Below, in pieces: positions 32,632-45,562 of a stretch of DNA of 64,000 bases. Source of the stretch: Halocaridina rubra (Eukaryota > Arthropoda > Malacostraca > Decapoda > Atyidae); assembly GCA_037179515.1 (NCBI GenBank), contig JAXCGZ010000062.1, positions 12,501 through 76,500 on the forward strand. Direction: 5' to 3'. The stretch's first letter is position 1, and each line of letters opens with the position of its first letter. A program made the position numbers and the translations under genes. The notes below the pieces were generated by a model. The model was given only the letters and a program-made list of their open reading frames with translations. It did not search any database and was not told where the DNA came from.

Positions 32632-34584
32632 GTGAATATTTTGTAATTAACAAGAAGTCTATACTAATATTTAAAGGCTTAGAGAATTTACAATGTTTAT
32701 GTGACGCAATTAGCATTCATTGTAGTTTCTAAGAGTGGAGAAGCAAGTTTTATAATAATTTATGTAGTTCATAGTTGTGAATTAACTGTATGTGTAGTAT
32801 ACAGTTTTGAATATCTGTATGTTTTCTATGAATATTTCTAAGAATATTGATTGTAAATCTGTGGGATTAAGTATTATGCATATAAAATGGCCCTATTCCA
32901 ACTTTTAATGGTTCATATTTACATTTTACTGCATACATTGGCATGTATATGAGTAGAGAGAGCTTATTAAGATTTATTTTATTTCTCTTGCTCCATTTGC
33001 TATGACTAAATAATATGCATGAGAGAAAGAAAAATGATCATCTATTAATAATTATTTTTATGACCCTTATTTCCTTTTGTCATTAGAGCCAACTACAAGG
33101 GGTAGAAAAGAGGTAAACTACCATTCCTGCCCCTCCTGACTTCATGTCATTTTATCAGAGAAGGCAAAATTGTGCAGCACATAATGAAATACTGTTTCCC
33201 TTTTATTTTCTGCTTAATAAATTAGGATATAGCGGCATGATCAATATGATTCTTAATACTCCTGATTTCAAAGATATCAGTAGCTATACAAGTATATGTG
33301 AGTATAGATACCTCTTTGCAGGTTGGTTTTATATCTATATATTTATTTTTTTTTATTTTTTTTAGGGAATTCTTATGAACCGAGGTCAACAGACCACTGT
33401 TTTGATACACCGTATTGCCGACGACATGTTAGAGGGAAGCCGTAAGAATCAGATGCTCAGAGAGTTCGATGCCCACATAAGGATAGCATCGCATTCGCAC
33501 ATCATCTCCCTCATGGGTCTTATGGAAGAGCTAAATGTCATCTCTGTGGCTTTTGAATATGAAACGGCAACTCTCAAAGCTCTCCTTGTTGAGAGTCGTG
33601 CAGTCCAGCATTACCCGGTTTATGCTGAGAAGAATCGTAGGTTTTCTACTCTTCCAGAGACTCAGGTGAGATTTGTGTAGAGAAAGTAAGTTTAGGAGTT
33701 ATATTTACCACATCATTTAGGAACTTTAGTGCATAGTAGTGGTTAAATATCAAGCTTTGACTCCTGGGGTTTGAAAGCACACACATATTATGCTCACAGA
33801 TATAGAAGTAGCCATGGGATGTTTAGATAACTTTTATCAGCATGCAGTATGTTTTGATACCATTTTTCTATCAAATATATTCTCACTCAAATTTATATAT
33901 CCTCTTTATGATCATTTGATGACGTATGTTGTATTTTATCAGCATAGAGGTCTAGCTTGTATATTGTAATATACTAATTAGTACTAAATTATTTTGTTAA
34001 GTAGAATTATTGTTATAATCCCATTATATTTATTTCAGGCACTGGATATGTTAATTGGCATTGCTCAGGGTATGCAGCATTTGTCCTCTTTGGGCATAGT
34101 TCATGGTCAGCTTTGCACAAGGAATATAGTGCTGGTGGATGGTGCACGACCTAAAATCACTGGTTTTGGGCTTTTGCATTATCACAATGATTTGTATGTA
34201 CCTGACTACAGAAGGTGGCACTCTGTAGAGACACTGCGAAGTAAAGGATCCGCTCCTAAGAGCGACAACTGGTCCTTTGGATGCTTGATGTGGGAGGTGG
34301 TGACGTTAGGCGGCACTCCCTACGCCGAAGTACGAACCGACGAGATTGCCGGTCGAGTCGTTAGAGGACTACGACTTTCTCAGCCTCAGTACGTCGGTGA
34401 CGAGTTGTACCAGGTCATGCTGGATTGCTGGCAGAATGACCTAGACAATAGACCAACTTTTGGAGCGGTGGAAGAGATCCTAACCAACTTGGCTAGTGAT
34501 GACGTGACCCCACATATTCTCTTTTCGCTTTATCCTTCGTTCCAGTACGAGCAGTATGCTCCTCACTTGGAATTTGTCGATTAA
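31192..34584 (+). CDS. Wsck-like receptor: WSC, FN3 x2, TM, tyrosine-kinase-like (gene span)
   Basis: Three coding exons (1440 + 300 + 546 bp, all phase 0) give 761 residues. Order: signal peptide (1-25), a WSC domain of about 90 residues with paired cysteines (LGCFSKEADRADFIY to SQICGGSHLVSVYETG), and a clear fibronectin III domain (SSLHINWEPPASGL, YEVAVRAASKAG). A weaker second FN3 follows, then a membrane span near 376-399 and a kinase fold near 465-745. This architecture matches insect Wsck. The glycine loop (GSGKFGEV, about 471) is intact. The VAVK lysine position reads VLIHRI (His about 495), the HRD motif reads HGQ (602-604), and DFG reads GFG (622-624). DNWSFG in the C-lobe is retained. 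It is therefore probably a pseudokinase at the cell surface. Ligand and partners are unknown. Confidence 0.93.
33366..33665 (+). CDS. Wsck-like exon 2: kinase N-lobe
   Basis: 100 codons, GILMNRGQQTTVLIHRIADD through NRRFSTLPETQ. Acceptor follows a T-rich tract ending TTTTTTTAG; donor CAG|GTGAGA. The beta-3 lysine is replaced by histidine, and helix C reads REFDAHIRIASHSHIISLMG. Confidence 0.93.
34039..34584 (+). CDS. Wsck-like exon 3: kinase C-lobe and C-terminus
   Basis: 181 codons plus stop, ALDMLIGIAQGMQHLSSLGI through PHLEFVD. Acceptor TATTTATTTCAG. It contains HGQLCTRN (catalytic loop without Asp), ITGFGL (DFG without Asp), KSDNWSFGCLMWEVVTLGGT and a C-lobe LDCWQNDLDNRPTF. A short tail ends in TAA. 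Confidence 0.94.
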   Translation, partial: ALDMLIGIAQGMQHLSSLGIVHGQLCTRNIVLVDGARPKITGFGLLHYHNDLYVPDYRRWHSVETLRSKGSAPKSDNWSFGCLMWEVVTLGGTPYAEVRTDEIAGRVVRGLRLSQPQYVGDELYQVMLDCWQNDLDNRPTFGAVEEILTNLASDDVTPHILFSLYPSFQYEQYAPHLEFVD

Positions 34585-36494
34585 GTACAATAACAAGAAA
34601 CTTAAGTCTTAGCTTTTATTTTTTATTTATACTTATCATAATTTCCCTTCATTTCATGTACAAATTTATATTCTTTCTATACTTCAGAGCTCAAAATAGT
34701 TTGTAATTCATTATTTATGACCTCTGAAATTTTCGTATTTCAGATAGTGTCTGTGTTTACAGTAAAAGTTGGAGACGGCAAAAAGTATGTCTATATTTTT
34801 TTTAATTATTTAGAATTGCACAAGTATAGTCTCAAAGCTATAGAGGTACAACTGTTTGTTGTGATAGAAATTAGTATGTCTTCTAGTATATACAGTACTT
34901 ACTTATTGCAGATAAGTAAGTATGTAATCGTTGTTTTTATTTTATTTGTTTTACGAATATGAATTATTCATTGGATGGTCTTAAACAAAAATTAATTGGC
35001 ATTATACTAGTCTGGTTCAGTATTCTTTTGGAAATAGAATTTTTTCTTCTCTTTGAACATAAAGTCAACTGGACCTCTACGCTTGAACCAAAAGGGGAGG
35101 CAGTAGGATTCTATTATACCCCACTCATCCTCCTCCCATCCATTTGCTTCATACTTCTTTATTCCTTTTAGTCGACTTTACAGCACCCCCTAGGAAATGA
35201 GTGAAATCACTCTCTCCTTCATCACCAGAAAGGAGTTAGAAATTTTGATTCAGCAGTTATTATGCTTTCCTAGTATTATAAGAATGTTTTTATTAAGTTC
35301 TAAAATTAATGCCAGTTTTACTGTTTTGCACTGATCAGCAAGATTGCTATGAACCCCCCCCAAAATATAATAGTGTTGTAAATTTTAGCCTCTATTTCAT
35401 ACTTACACACATGTAATCATACATTTATATATCATAAGTTGTAAACAGAACCAATTCCCAAACTGATCACTTTCCAGAGCGAGGCCTCAGTTTTCCCTTG
35501 TTTATTCATTGGGACTATTTTCCATTGCCATCATTTCAGTTCTCACCCTTTTATTGTGTTGATATGGATTTCATATACTTGGATAAAGGCAGCTAATCTG
35601 TTCCCTCCAGCTTTGTTTTTTTTTTAACCTACCACTAGCTGTTTAAAAACTTTAACGAATTTCTCACTCTCTAATCTCTTTGAAATAATAGTGCACAAGA
35701 GACTTATACTTGTTTCCATGCCTAAGTTTGATGTTACGTAAATGTCCAATACTGCAAGGTTGGAATGTAATGGGCACTTTCTGTAATTTAAGAATGCTTT
35801 AATTTTAAAAATCTGTGTCTTGCCAATATCTTATTCTGTGTGCCAACTGAAAAGTATTATCGGTTAATCACTTGTTTTTTTCACACAATAGTTTGTGTTG
35901 TGGAATGACGCTTGTAAGAAAAAAAAAAGGAATTTTTCATTTTGTATCTTGCAGCTGTAGAATGTGATATTTATTGTCAAGGTTGTGAAATTGACTCAGA
36001 CTAGCAAAACCTAGTTTTATTTGTAGAGTAATGAAAGAGGGTGGAGTGAATTAATATTTCTAACCTTTTCTGTCACTTATAAGATATTTTGGTTTTGATA
36101 ACTGATAATAGAAAGGTGTCATGTAATGCCCACCTATAGCTGCTTATATGTACTTATCAGTCTTTTATCATGATCATTTAATGTAGAAAATAATAGTGTT
36201 ATTCAAAAGAATTGTTTCCTGTCACGCCACCACTTGCAAAAAAAAAAAAAAACATTCAGCCTTGATTTTGTCAGCTAAGGTGGAGCAAAAGTATGAAGAT
36301 GCCTCTCCTGAAATTATCTTTTCAGCTATCAGGAAAACCATGTTGTTGAACACTGTTCAATAGTAAAGACGTGTAGTATGTGAGTATACATCATTGGTAA
36401 ATAAAACACTATTGATAGATGCGTTAATGGATGGTAGAGGCATCTGTAAGATTAAAGAAGAATTGCAGCATTGTATTACAAGACGTGTGATAGG

Positions 36495-36532
36495 TGTGTG
36501 TGTGTGTGTTTTTTTTTTTTTAACACACACAC
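36495..36532. repeat. (GT)n-(T)n-(AC)n palindrome
   Basis: GTGTGTGTGTGT, a T run, then AACACACACAC forms a simple inverted repeat. Confidence 0.85.
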
Positions 36533-37566
36533 TATCAAAGAATATGCAATATTTTATAAAAGATTTCTGGTACAGAGGCAACAAGAGCAAACCACCTCTT
36601 ATGTAAGTATTTGATCTCTTTCCTTAACTATTTATGTTATATACTGTCTTTAGGTAATGCAAGTACTGTATACGATAACCTCCCTATTCTATATGATTGT
36701 GGAATACAGGTATTGTATTCTAAGTGAAATGTGGAAGTCATCATTTCAAATTTTTTTCTTCCATAGTTTTTGGTATATAGTATATTGCATATTTGCTGAC
36801 CAATATCAGTGTAAATTACTGATGTTTAAGTGTGACTTTTTTATATGGTGTTCTGGATACTTTTACCTTAGGGTAGCACAAAGTTTAATACTTTTATTAC
36901 GTGAATCTTATTCATAATGAAATCATGTTTTAAGAATGCACATATTGCCAATTTAGATTTACAATTGTTATGCAAAATACTAATTTTGGTTGTACTTGAA
37001 TAGAGAGTGTAAACCTAATTTGGTTGCCTCTTTGCAAGAAAAAGATTCGGAGAGAGTCGTTCCTTACGTACATTGGGATTAAAAGTGAGGTATTCTTTCG
37101 CCCTCAGTATGTTTTATTATCGTAAATGTTTCTTCATATGGTTGTGAGTGCACCTCAAACCATGTGAGAAGAGCATTATTTAAAAAAAAAAAAAAAACAT
37201 ATTTGCCCGATTAATTCCAGAACACTTTCCATGTTAATTAGTATTTTTGTCCAAAAAATAGATAGGGTATATCTGTATGATATATCTGTCCAAAAATTAT
37301 TGATTGAATCTTTGGAAAATTGGCCTGTTTTAATATTTCTTGTACTGTATCATTGCAAGTCAGGTTACCCTGTACAAATATTAGAGGACTTTACATATTT
37401 ATACCAGACATCTTGCAAAAAACTGCAGGCTATGTGTATGTGTAACAAAAGAACTGCAGTTCAAGGACTGTGATAAAGCTCTTGTACTGCAGTTTTTTTT
37501 TATAAATTTTATGAATTTTTGGACACTTCTGTTGAATACAATTCCTTATTTTGCAAAGTGCATGGG

Positions 37567-37711
37567 AGCTGTGGTAGCTCAGTGGTGAGTGTGCGATTTG
37601 GAAAGTGACTAACACGGCTTAGATCCCACCGAGGGTATTAGGAAGGGCATCCAGTCTTAATCCCTCATCTTCAACTTGTCTGTGTCCACTCCATTTGAAT
37701 AGGGACTAATT
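37567..37711 (+). mobile_element. SINE family 2, tRNA-headed copy
   Basis: GTGGTAGCTCAGTGGTGAGT (A box), GGCTTAGATCCCACC (B box), then GGAAGGGCATCCAGTCTTAA and GTGTCCACTCCATTTGAATA. It is the clearest tRNA-like head in this family. It is not a functional tRNA because the acceptor stem ends do not pair. Confidence 0.75.
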
Positions 37712-40700
37712 GTGATGCATAATGCAGTGCATTCTTTGAATTACATACCAGTACACTTGTATTTGGTGCAATATAGGTATTGAAATTAAATATCACTTAC
37801 GTCATTTTAGATGTTGTGTACCTTTTTGATAATTTTAGAATGCCTATAAATTATGTATGTTATGTTAAACGTATTGTACGTGGTTTTATGGAATATCTGT
37901 TCTATATTCGACGGTTGCATGTTCAGACAACTGTGGATTGTTGTAACATGTATTTATGGTGGTAATAAAATAATGTTTATATACAGAAATAATTACAACA
38001 TAGCAGAGATTATTTTCCTCATGATTCTTTAATATCTTATGATTTGTTGACATGAGTTACGGACAGTTCTTATTTGTAATGTTACGACTTTTTAGTATAC
38101 TTAATTACTCACAGAGAAATTTCTCATGAATTTATTGTCACAATAATAGCAGAAGGAATAGATCTTATACTTCTGTAATCTCAAGGCATGGTACATAGTG
38201 TAGGTATCAACATGTCCGTCCACTAAAATTTTTTACAGAATCTCATTTTGTGATATTTAAACTATTTTTCATATAGTATACGATAATTTGAATACTGTAT
38301 TTTCTCCTGGCTTATATTTGTCATTTTTTTAATAATCTTTCAACATTCTCATAGTTGTACTCAGTATTTATTTTTTAACTGTGTATGTTGTATTTCTTGA
38401 GTTCTGAGTTTAAATATTATTTTAAAGTTTTCAGTCCTCTCTTTTTAATATACATTTATGCACTGTCTCCCTGCTGTATTATATTAACTTTATATATTTT
38501 ATTTGAAGTATAACGTGAAATACTAATTTAAAAACTTTAGTGAATCTCATCCATTTATTTTATCCTGTTTTGACATTGAAGCTTCGCCTGTGGAATAATT
38601 TTTATCTTCTCATCAGCGCCATATATTAATCTGAAGAACTTGGAGGTGTTTTAGGAAACTTTTTTGACTCCTCCAGTAATTAGTGTTACTAACTCAGTAA
38701 ATATTTAAATGGAAATCTGTTAGGAAACTTCTTGTACTCTTCCAGTTTTCATTGTAACCAAATCGGGAAATATTTTGTTTACTAACACTAGACAGTATAA
38801 CCAAACTAATTTTATTCTTCCAGTTTAGTTTCCAGGTCGTTAGACTTATTACTTGCCAAAGTACAGAATTATATATTTTTTTTCTCTGCCTCTTTATGTA
38901 CCTAGAGCTAATCTTGATTTCATTACTTATTATTTGAGGTTTGTTTATTGTTTCTTATCAATTGTATTCAATAAGGAACAAATTTTAAGGTGAAACTGGA
39001 TATTCTAGCATTTCTTCTGCAACTTTTCTAACTGAAAGTCTATTCTTTTTCTTGATCTTCTAGTTGTCAAGAAATATTCTCAGTTATGTACATATTTAGA
39101 AGGAAGAAAAGTTTGAAATCAGAAGGATTTCTTTTTTTCCTCTTTTAAGAAATGAAAGTTCATGTCAGGAGAATAGTTTGCCTTTGATAGTCGTAATTAT
39201 TTTATTCATGTTTGAGGCTTGGTAGACTGTATCTTCAACACCTCATTGAATGCAGGAAACGTTTTTCATTTATAACAGTAGATATATATAAATCCATTCC
39301 ATTTACATTTCAGTAAGTAGACTATGTTTTAATACCCATTTGAAATAACAAGGATATTTTTCCTTTAAAGCAGTAGAATCTCATGTCATATTCGGGTTAT
39401 CCATACGTGTTTTAATTTTCAGTGTTAGCATTACATAAAGCAAGTGTCCTGTTGCTTTTTTCATTACTGCATAAGTACTAACATTGCCTTACAGGGGAAT
39501 GTTCTGCCTCATGCTTTCACGGTATGTGTGCATATTAACAACCATATATCCAATTGATATGTAGAAATCCAGAAGTGATGTGATTAAGAAATTTTGTGGA
39601 AAAGATACTACAGACTGAATACTTTATAGGGTACTTATGCTAGATGCTACAAAGTAAAATAATGTACGTGGTTAATGTCTTTTTTTGTGATAATTGAATA
39701 AGTATTTATTGTACTTCTTGGTACTGGTATTTGTCAAGGTTTTCTCATATTCCTTACAGCTGTAGGGTATGTGCAATCTGATTATTATATGTTATTTGTG
39801 TTTGACAAAATATAGATATTGAAATGTTCAAATATCAGAATATTTTTTTTAACATAAAGACCGTAGTTGGGAAAACTATTAAAAACTTACAATATGGAAA
39901 ACAAGATTGGTGGGTACCACTCAAGTGAGGAGTTGCACTGACTTTGCCTCCCAGAATTCAATCTAATCTTTATGTCACTTAGCATTGTCTCCCTCCATCT
40001 CCTGGGGTGGGGCACACGAATACTGTACTGCCTCCTTGTTCCTGTGTGTTGTAAAAGTCAAATAAACGAGTATTGAGTAAGGGGAATGGGAACCCCCCTT
40101 CCTGTTTCTTCCTGCAGAGTCGTGAATACGAGAGGGTTCTAATTGGAACACTAAAACCAGATCCCTAGTAATTGGTTTTCTGAATATACAGTACATGGTA
40201 TAAAATATGTGAGCATAAAGGAAGGTGCTTGGTAGCTAGTTTGTGAGAATAGAGATGGATATATTAGCACGGAATGAAACAGTGGTTTAATGGGGGGACT
40301 CGCCTGCAACCCCTGGCGTATTAAAATAGTTGGCAAGTAGTTGTGAATTTCTATTAACGCAGTTTGCAGTCTACTTTGTCAGATTAGTTGCCGGAACAGT
40401 ATTGTATAAAAAGTACTTGTTTCCGTTCTCACTTTCTAGAGAACAGTTTTCTTCTTTGCTGCATGTATTACTGTACCAAGGTACTATTCTTACGTTGGGT
40501 CTTGTGGTTGAACTCTATAGTAGCTATTGTTCTTAGAGGAAAGAAAAAACCAAAATGCTAGAATTAGTTGTGTACTCTCGGTCAACCCAAGGTTTGAGAC
40601 CGCTCATTTGGTTGGTCCAAAACTAACTTTTTAGTACATAATTTATGTTGCGGGTTCTTGTTACGCTGTTTTTTTTGTTTGTTTTTTTTTTGCCTTGTTA

Positions 40701-42269
40701 TATCCACCGTACATGGGGAGTATAACGGCAAAATGTGATGTTACAATCATATATATAAAACTTTAGTATTTAGTTTTGGGACTATAATAGTCATTAACGT
40801 ATTGTAATTAATAAAACAGAAGTACTTAAGTCATTGTGATAGTTAAAAGTACTAATGTTTACAAGTGTGGGTTTACAATGTTTTCCCAGTTTACTTAACA
40901 TACACAGATTAAGAATTCTCTTACATGGGCTAAAATTCATATTATCTGGAGTATATTATTTTACTACTACATAGTAAATTTGGACACATAAGAATTGAGA
41001 ATATAAGTTGGCATGGAAATTAATTCAGTATTCTCTTTTAATGCAAAATGTATTTCCAGTCAGTATGCTTATTATTTTTGCTGACTTGTGCACTATTGGA
41101 AATATTTTCTTGTAATGTGATTATTGATTGTGTTTAGGCTGTGCAGGAAGTGATGGAGCCCTGCTGCTTCCCCCCCTTTATTTTTTAATTGCACCCAACC
41201 TCACACTATAAAAAAAATGTGCTTCCAATTTAGCATCAAAAGTGGTTGAAGATAACTTCAACATAAGTGACAGTTTTGCACAAAAGCTCTAGTATTCGTA
41301 ACTCAGGAATTTGCAACCAAAATATGAGATTAATAAATCTTTCTTGTCTTGTACAGTTTTTGCAGCTTCCCCATACTAGGATACTCTTTTAGACAACAAT
41401 TTTGATCTTGATCATCTAGTAATATTGACAGCTATAGAGCAGTTTTGGATGTTATTAGTATAAGCAGTAGAGGGGTTAACCTTTCATCAACAGTTATAAA
41501 ATCTTTCATTAACTTTAGAAACATTACTTTTCTCCAATATCAACTCTTCAAAGTTTTTGAAGGAAATAATTCTCATAAGCTTATATGCCGGTCTTGCCTA
41601 CATGTTATTAACAGATAATCAGATTTGAACAATTTTGGAATATATTCAGGTTAACATTCCTACCGGTGTAGATTACGAGTATGTAATTGGTCACAAACTC
41701 GTATTGTCATGATTTACCTTGCGTAGTTGATCTAGTTAATTGTATTGTTTTTAATTTTTATACTATGTATGGTGTACTGTACTTAAATATAGTGTATACA
41801 CTTTAAAAATAAATTGGAAAAGAAAGAAGTGTTTACTTGCCACTATCTTTAAATAAGGTGCATGAGGAGCATAACTTGATCTAAAGTTTCAGGTCTACCA
41901 AGTTTTTTCTTGTCCATAAGCTTCATATGCTCTGATATCTCTCGCATACTCTAAGCTCGCTGATATCTCTTAGTATGCTCTGAAAAATTCGTAATTTTTG
42001 GGTGTATACCTATGTACAGTCAAATACAATGCCTGTCTTGAACCAATTAGAAGTTAATAACATCAAAATTCTTTCTGGGGTTGAAGGCCTTAGAGGAAGG
42101 TCTTTCTGACTGGGCATACGAGTGGCAGGAAAATGAAGCTATCAATAATTGATCCTATTCCCCCTGTGGGAGACAAAACAGCTGTACATCTAAAATTTAA
42201 AGGACATGCAGTCGACAAAGTATGATGAATGACAGTAGCTTCTCAAGACCTAATTTCTTTTTGTTAGTA

Positions 42270-42370
42270 TCCAGCTTGTCTATCTATCTACCTTGGCTGT
42301 CTCCCCCAATTGGGGGATAGCCGACATCAAAAAAAGAAACAATTAGGAGATTACTTTGCTCTATGGGCAA
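42270..42370 (-). repeat. dispersed repeat with CCCCCAATTGGGGG hairpin
   Basis: Plus strand reads CTACCTTGGCTGTCTCCCCC, AATTGGGGGATAGCCGACAT and AAACAATTAGGAGATTACTT. It is the reverse complement of the 25.85 kb copy at most positions. Confidence 0.75.
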
Positions 42371-44702
42371 TGACAAGGGATAGATTTAAAATCCTACAAC
42401 AATACACATGGTAGTGCATCCATGATTAAAGTCTTGCATGAAGTATATTAGCTTCCATTTCAAACATTCATTATTAAGATTTTAGTAAAATTTTAACATT
42501 GGTACTATAAAAATATATAGATATGTACTAAGCTGTACTATACAGTATTACAAAAAAGGAAAAAAATTTACGCTACATTAAAGTAATGATTAAAAATTCA
42601 ACTTTTATAAAATTAATTGCCTCGGTATGCCTTTATAAAGAATTAGCAAAAATTGAGCATTACAGAGTTGAAATATGATATGCCAAAAAACAGTAAGATG
42701 GTTTGAAGAATGTAAATTTCATTGATAAGGCCATCGTCACATTAATGTAATCTACGGAATAGCTATAATTTATAAACATGACAATACATATAATTATTTA
42801 TATATAGAATTCGCTATATGTAATTCTTCAGTCAGGTGCAAGAAAACACTGAGTAAAGAATATAATAAAAACATATTTTTATTTAAACACTGGGAAAGAT
42901 ATATTAAGATTTTTTAGCATACTTAGAGCTTCAATAAATTGACATTTCACAATATGCCACATATCAAAATGAAATGAAAAGATATAAAAGTAAACTATGT
43001 ACTATATTACATTATTTGTCCACAATTTGGATAAGAAAAGTAAGGCATATACAACAGGAATGTATATCAAGCACACTTCGCTTGGATATTCCATGGAATT
43101 AAAAGCTTTCAAGTTTCTGTGAAACATTATTGCAAGAACTCTGGCCATACGGTACCTGGTATATGGTAATGTTGATTCTATTGCACATACACAATGAAGA
43201 TATACACTGCAGCATAGAAATATATTTCAACATTAAAGTAAATATGCAAGTCATAGTCTTTTAAACCTTTTTAAATAATGTTTATAGCCACTTGTCAGAC
43301 TGATGCCTTTTTCAGCCATTTCTCACAATAATCTCAAAATATCAATGCATTTCCCAAAGACTTCTTGTCCAGGAAATTTCTCACATTTAAGTAACTATGT
43401 AAGGTATGTGAAAACCTTCAAAATAATTTTTTTAAGTTGTAAATATTTATTTTCAAATTTCTGATCACCTAAGCCATTTTCTCCTATTTTTTAACCAAAA
43501 TCATTTTGGTCTGGAAATATCTAAATGTTATAGTTGAGAAACACTGCACCTTTCAATAAAGTTGGGCTTGGTAATATCACATGAATATTATATGCACTGG
43601 GGTAAAAAGCTGAAAAAAACATTAATTATTAATAGTACACATTATAATTATGTACATACTTAAAATATATAAGCATAGTGATACAAAAGGTTGCATGATA
43701 TCCCAAATTTGATTTTAATATACGTCAACCATGTATTCCCTCCATTATGTACCTTTTTTCATCATGGTCTTAAAAGTTAATCATAATGTTTATGAGTAAG
43801 CAATACAAATACATGATTAAAAAATACTTGCAAGAACCAACTGAATATAAAGAATGTTGTTGTTGTTTGAGGTTAAAGCCAACCTTGTGTTGGCACGAGC
43901 CCTTGTTCAAAGAACGGCCCGTAGATATAAAGAAAGCACTACTTAAAATTTTATTAATCTTACTCCAGGCTATCCAGCTCTATACAAAGATATATTATCT
44001 AAATAAGAGTGACGACATCATATGTAAAAATGAGATGTACTTTCTGATGCAATCAACAAAATACAAATTATCTACTCATTTTTAAAATCATAAGAAGCTA
44101 GAAATAAAATAAAATGAAAGTTTTTAATATATCAAAAATACACATTCATCAACTTTCTTGCAAAACCTTTCTTTTAGTGATGCATTGCATTCACTTACTA
44201 CTACCGAACTTTACTCCTATGGCTTCTTTTAAATGATGAATACAATATTATGAATAAAGAATTATAAGATATATTTATACCTTAAAACATCTAAACAGTG
44301 ACAGAGGGCATGAAAATTTATACGAACACAATGAAATTAGATCAATTAATGATGTATGGATCAGGATAATACAAACACAAGAGGAATTGTTTTCTATATT
44401 ATACAATCAAATGGACCTTACAATACTTCAAGTTATATGGCTTAGGACTGCAAAGGAGCTACTCTTTAAGAAAACTTTTGGTTCCCGTTGTAAGAACATA
44501 TTAAATACAATACAAAACAGGCTCATTTCTTCATGAAAAACCTAGGGAAACCTGTGGCCTGGTTCTTAAAGTTACTGTAAACAATGAAAGATCACGTTCA
44601 CCATATATGGCATATCATAATTGCGACTACATTTGAAAATTTGGAGTTAGGAGAGATGGAGATGAGATCTTATTGTCTGTTAATGTTCATTTATCTTTCT
44701 AT

Positions 44703-44734
44703 ATTTGTGGCTACTCTGCTGAGTAGCCACAAAT
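44703..44734. other. perfect hairpin, 14-bp stem and 4-nt loop
   Basis: ATTTGTGGCTACTC, loop TGCT, GAGTAGCCACAAAT. It lies in the probable 3' UTR or intergenic region. It does not match the histone stem-loop or a tRNA. Confidence 0.8.
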
Positions 44735-45477
44735 GATCATATTATTTTCATATGCATGAAAATAAAGCTATAGGCAATTGTACGTTTTGAAATTCTCATA
44801 GAATAAAAATTTTAATGCATAAATATAAGCAAATTGTGCTATATTTTAATGCATTAAAGCTAAAAAAAAAATGGATAAAGGGATATTAAATGACCTAACA
44901 TAATAACTTAAAATTTCAAGAACTCCACATGAAAGTAATCATAAGGTGGTGCCATACAACTGCGTACATTCGCAGTTTCTTCTTGTAAACAGGAAAAAAT
45001 AATATTAGATTCTTTCAGTACGAAAACTACATATTTACTTTATTTTATTTATTTATATTTTTTACCATAACATACATATGTTTATGTACGTAATGAAAGA
45101 GATCTAAACAATACAGTCATAATTTCTCCCAGTCATCTCCAGTTCATTTTTTGAAACATTTTCACAAGCACCAAAAGTCTTAGACACTAAGAAAGTAAAT
45201 ATTCTATATCACATAAAATATGCTTAAATATAAGAACGATCTACAAATATACAATTCTGCAAACTGAGACAATAAGTGTAAAAATGCATTAAGTAATGAT
45301 ATTTTGTTAACAGAGTACTGAAAAAATATATATCTACAGTACTCTATAAAGTGGAAGGTGCTCTGAACTCATTATTTCCATTTTCGACACTTTCTAATGG
45401 TAAGGGATAAAGATTACCTCATTCATATTTCTCGTGTGTAACAAAGTTAATTTAAACAAATTTCTATTCTTAAATAT

Positions 45478-45562
45478 TGTGTGACACCGGGACAAGTATA
45501 GAAAATTGCCCTCATTGGGCCCAGGCACCAAGAAAATATACAGCAAAGAGAAACAGATATGG
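45478..45562 (-). repeat. LINE/SINE 3' tail fragment
   Basis: Plus strand TGTGACACCGGGACAAG and GCCCTCATTGGGCCCAGGCA is the reverse complement of the tail seen at 12.8 and 22.1 kb. Confidence 0.65.

Larger units (their letters stand above)
34585..41830 (+). other. no coding exon; probable long 3' UTR then intergenic
   Basis: About 7 kb of low-repeat AT-rich sequence after the Wsck-like stop codon. AATAAA at about 37,964 and at 41,808-41,813 are candidate poly(A) signals. Exceptions are a SINE at 37.6 kb, a (GT)n-T-(AC)n palindrome at 36.5 kb and a possible dispersed repeat near 35.05-35.17 kb. The scarcity of microsatellites compared with 1-28 kb fits transcribed UTR, but this is inference. 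Confidence 0.4.
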
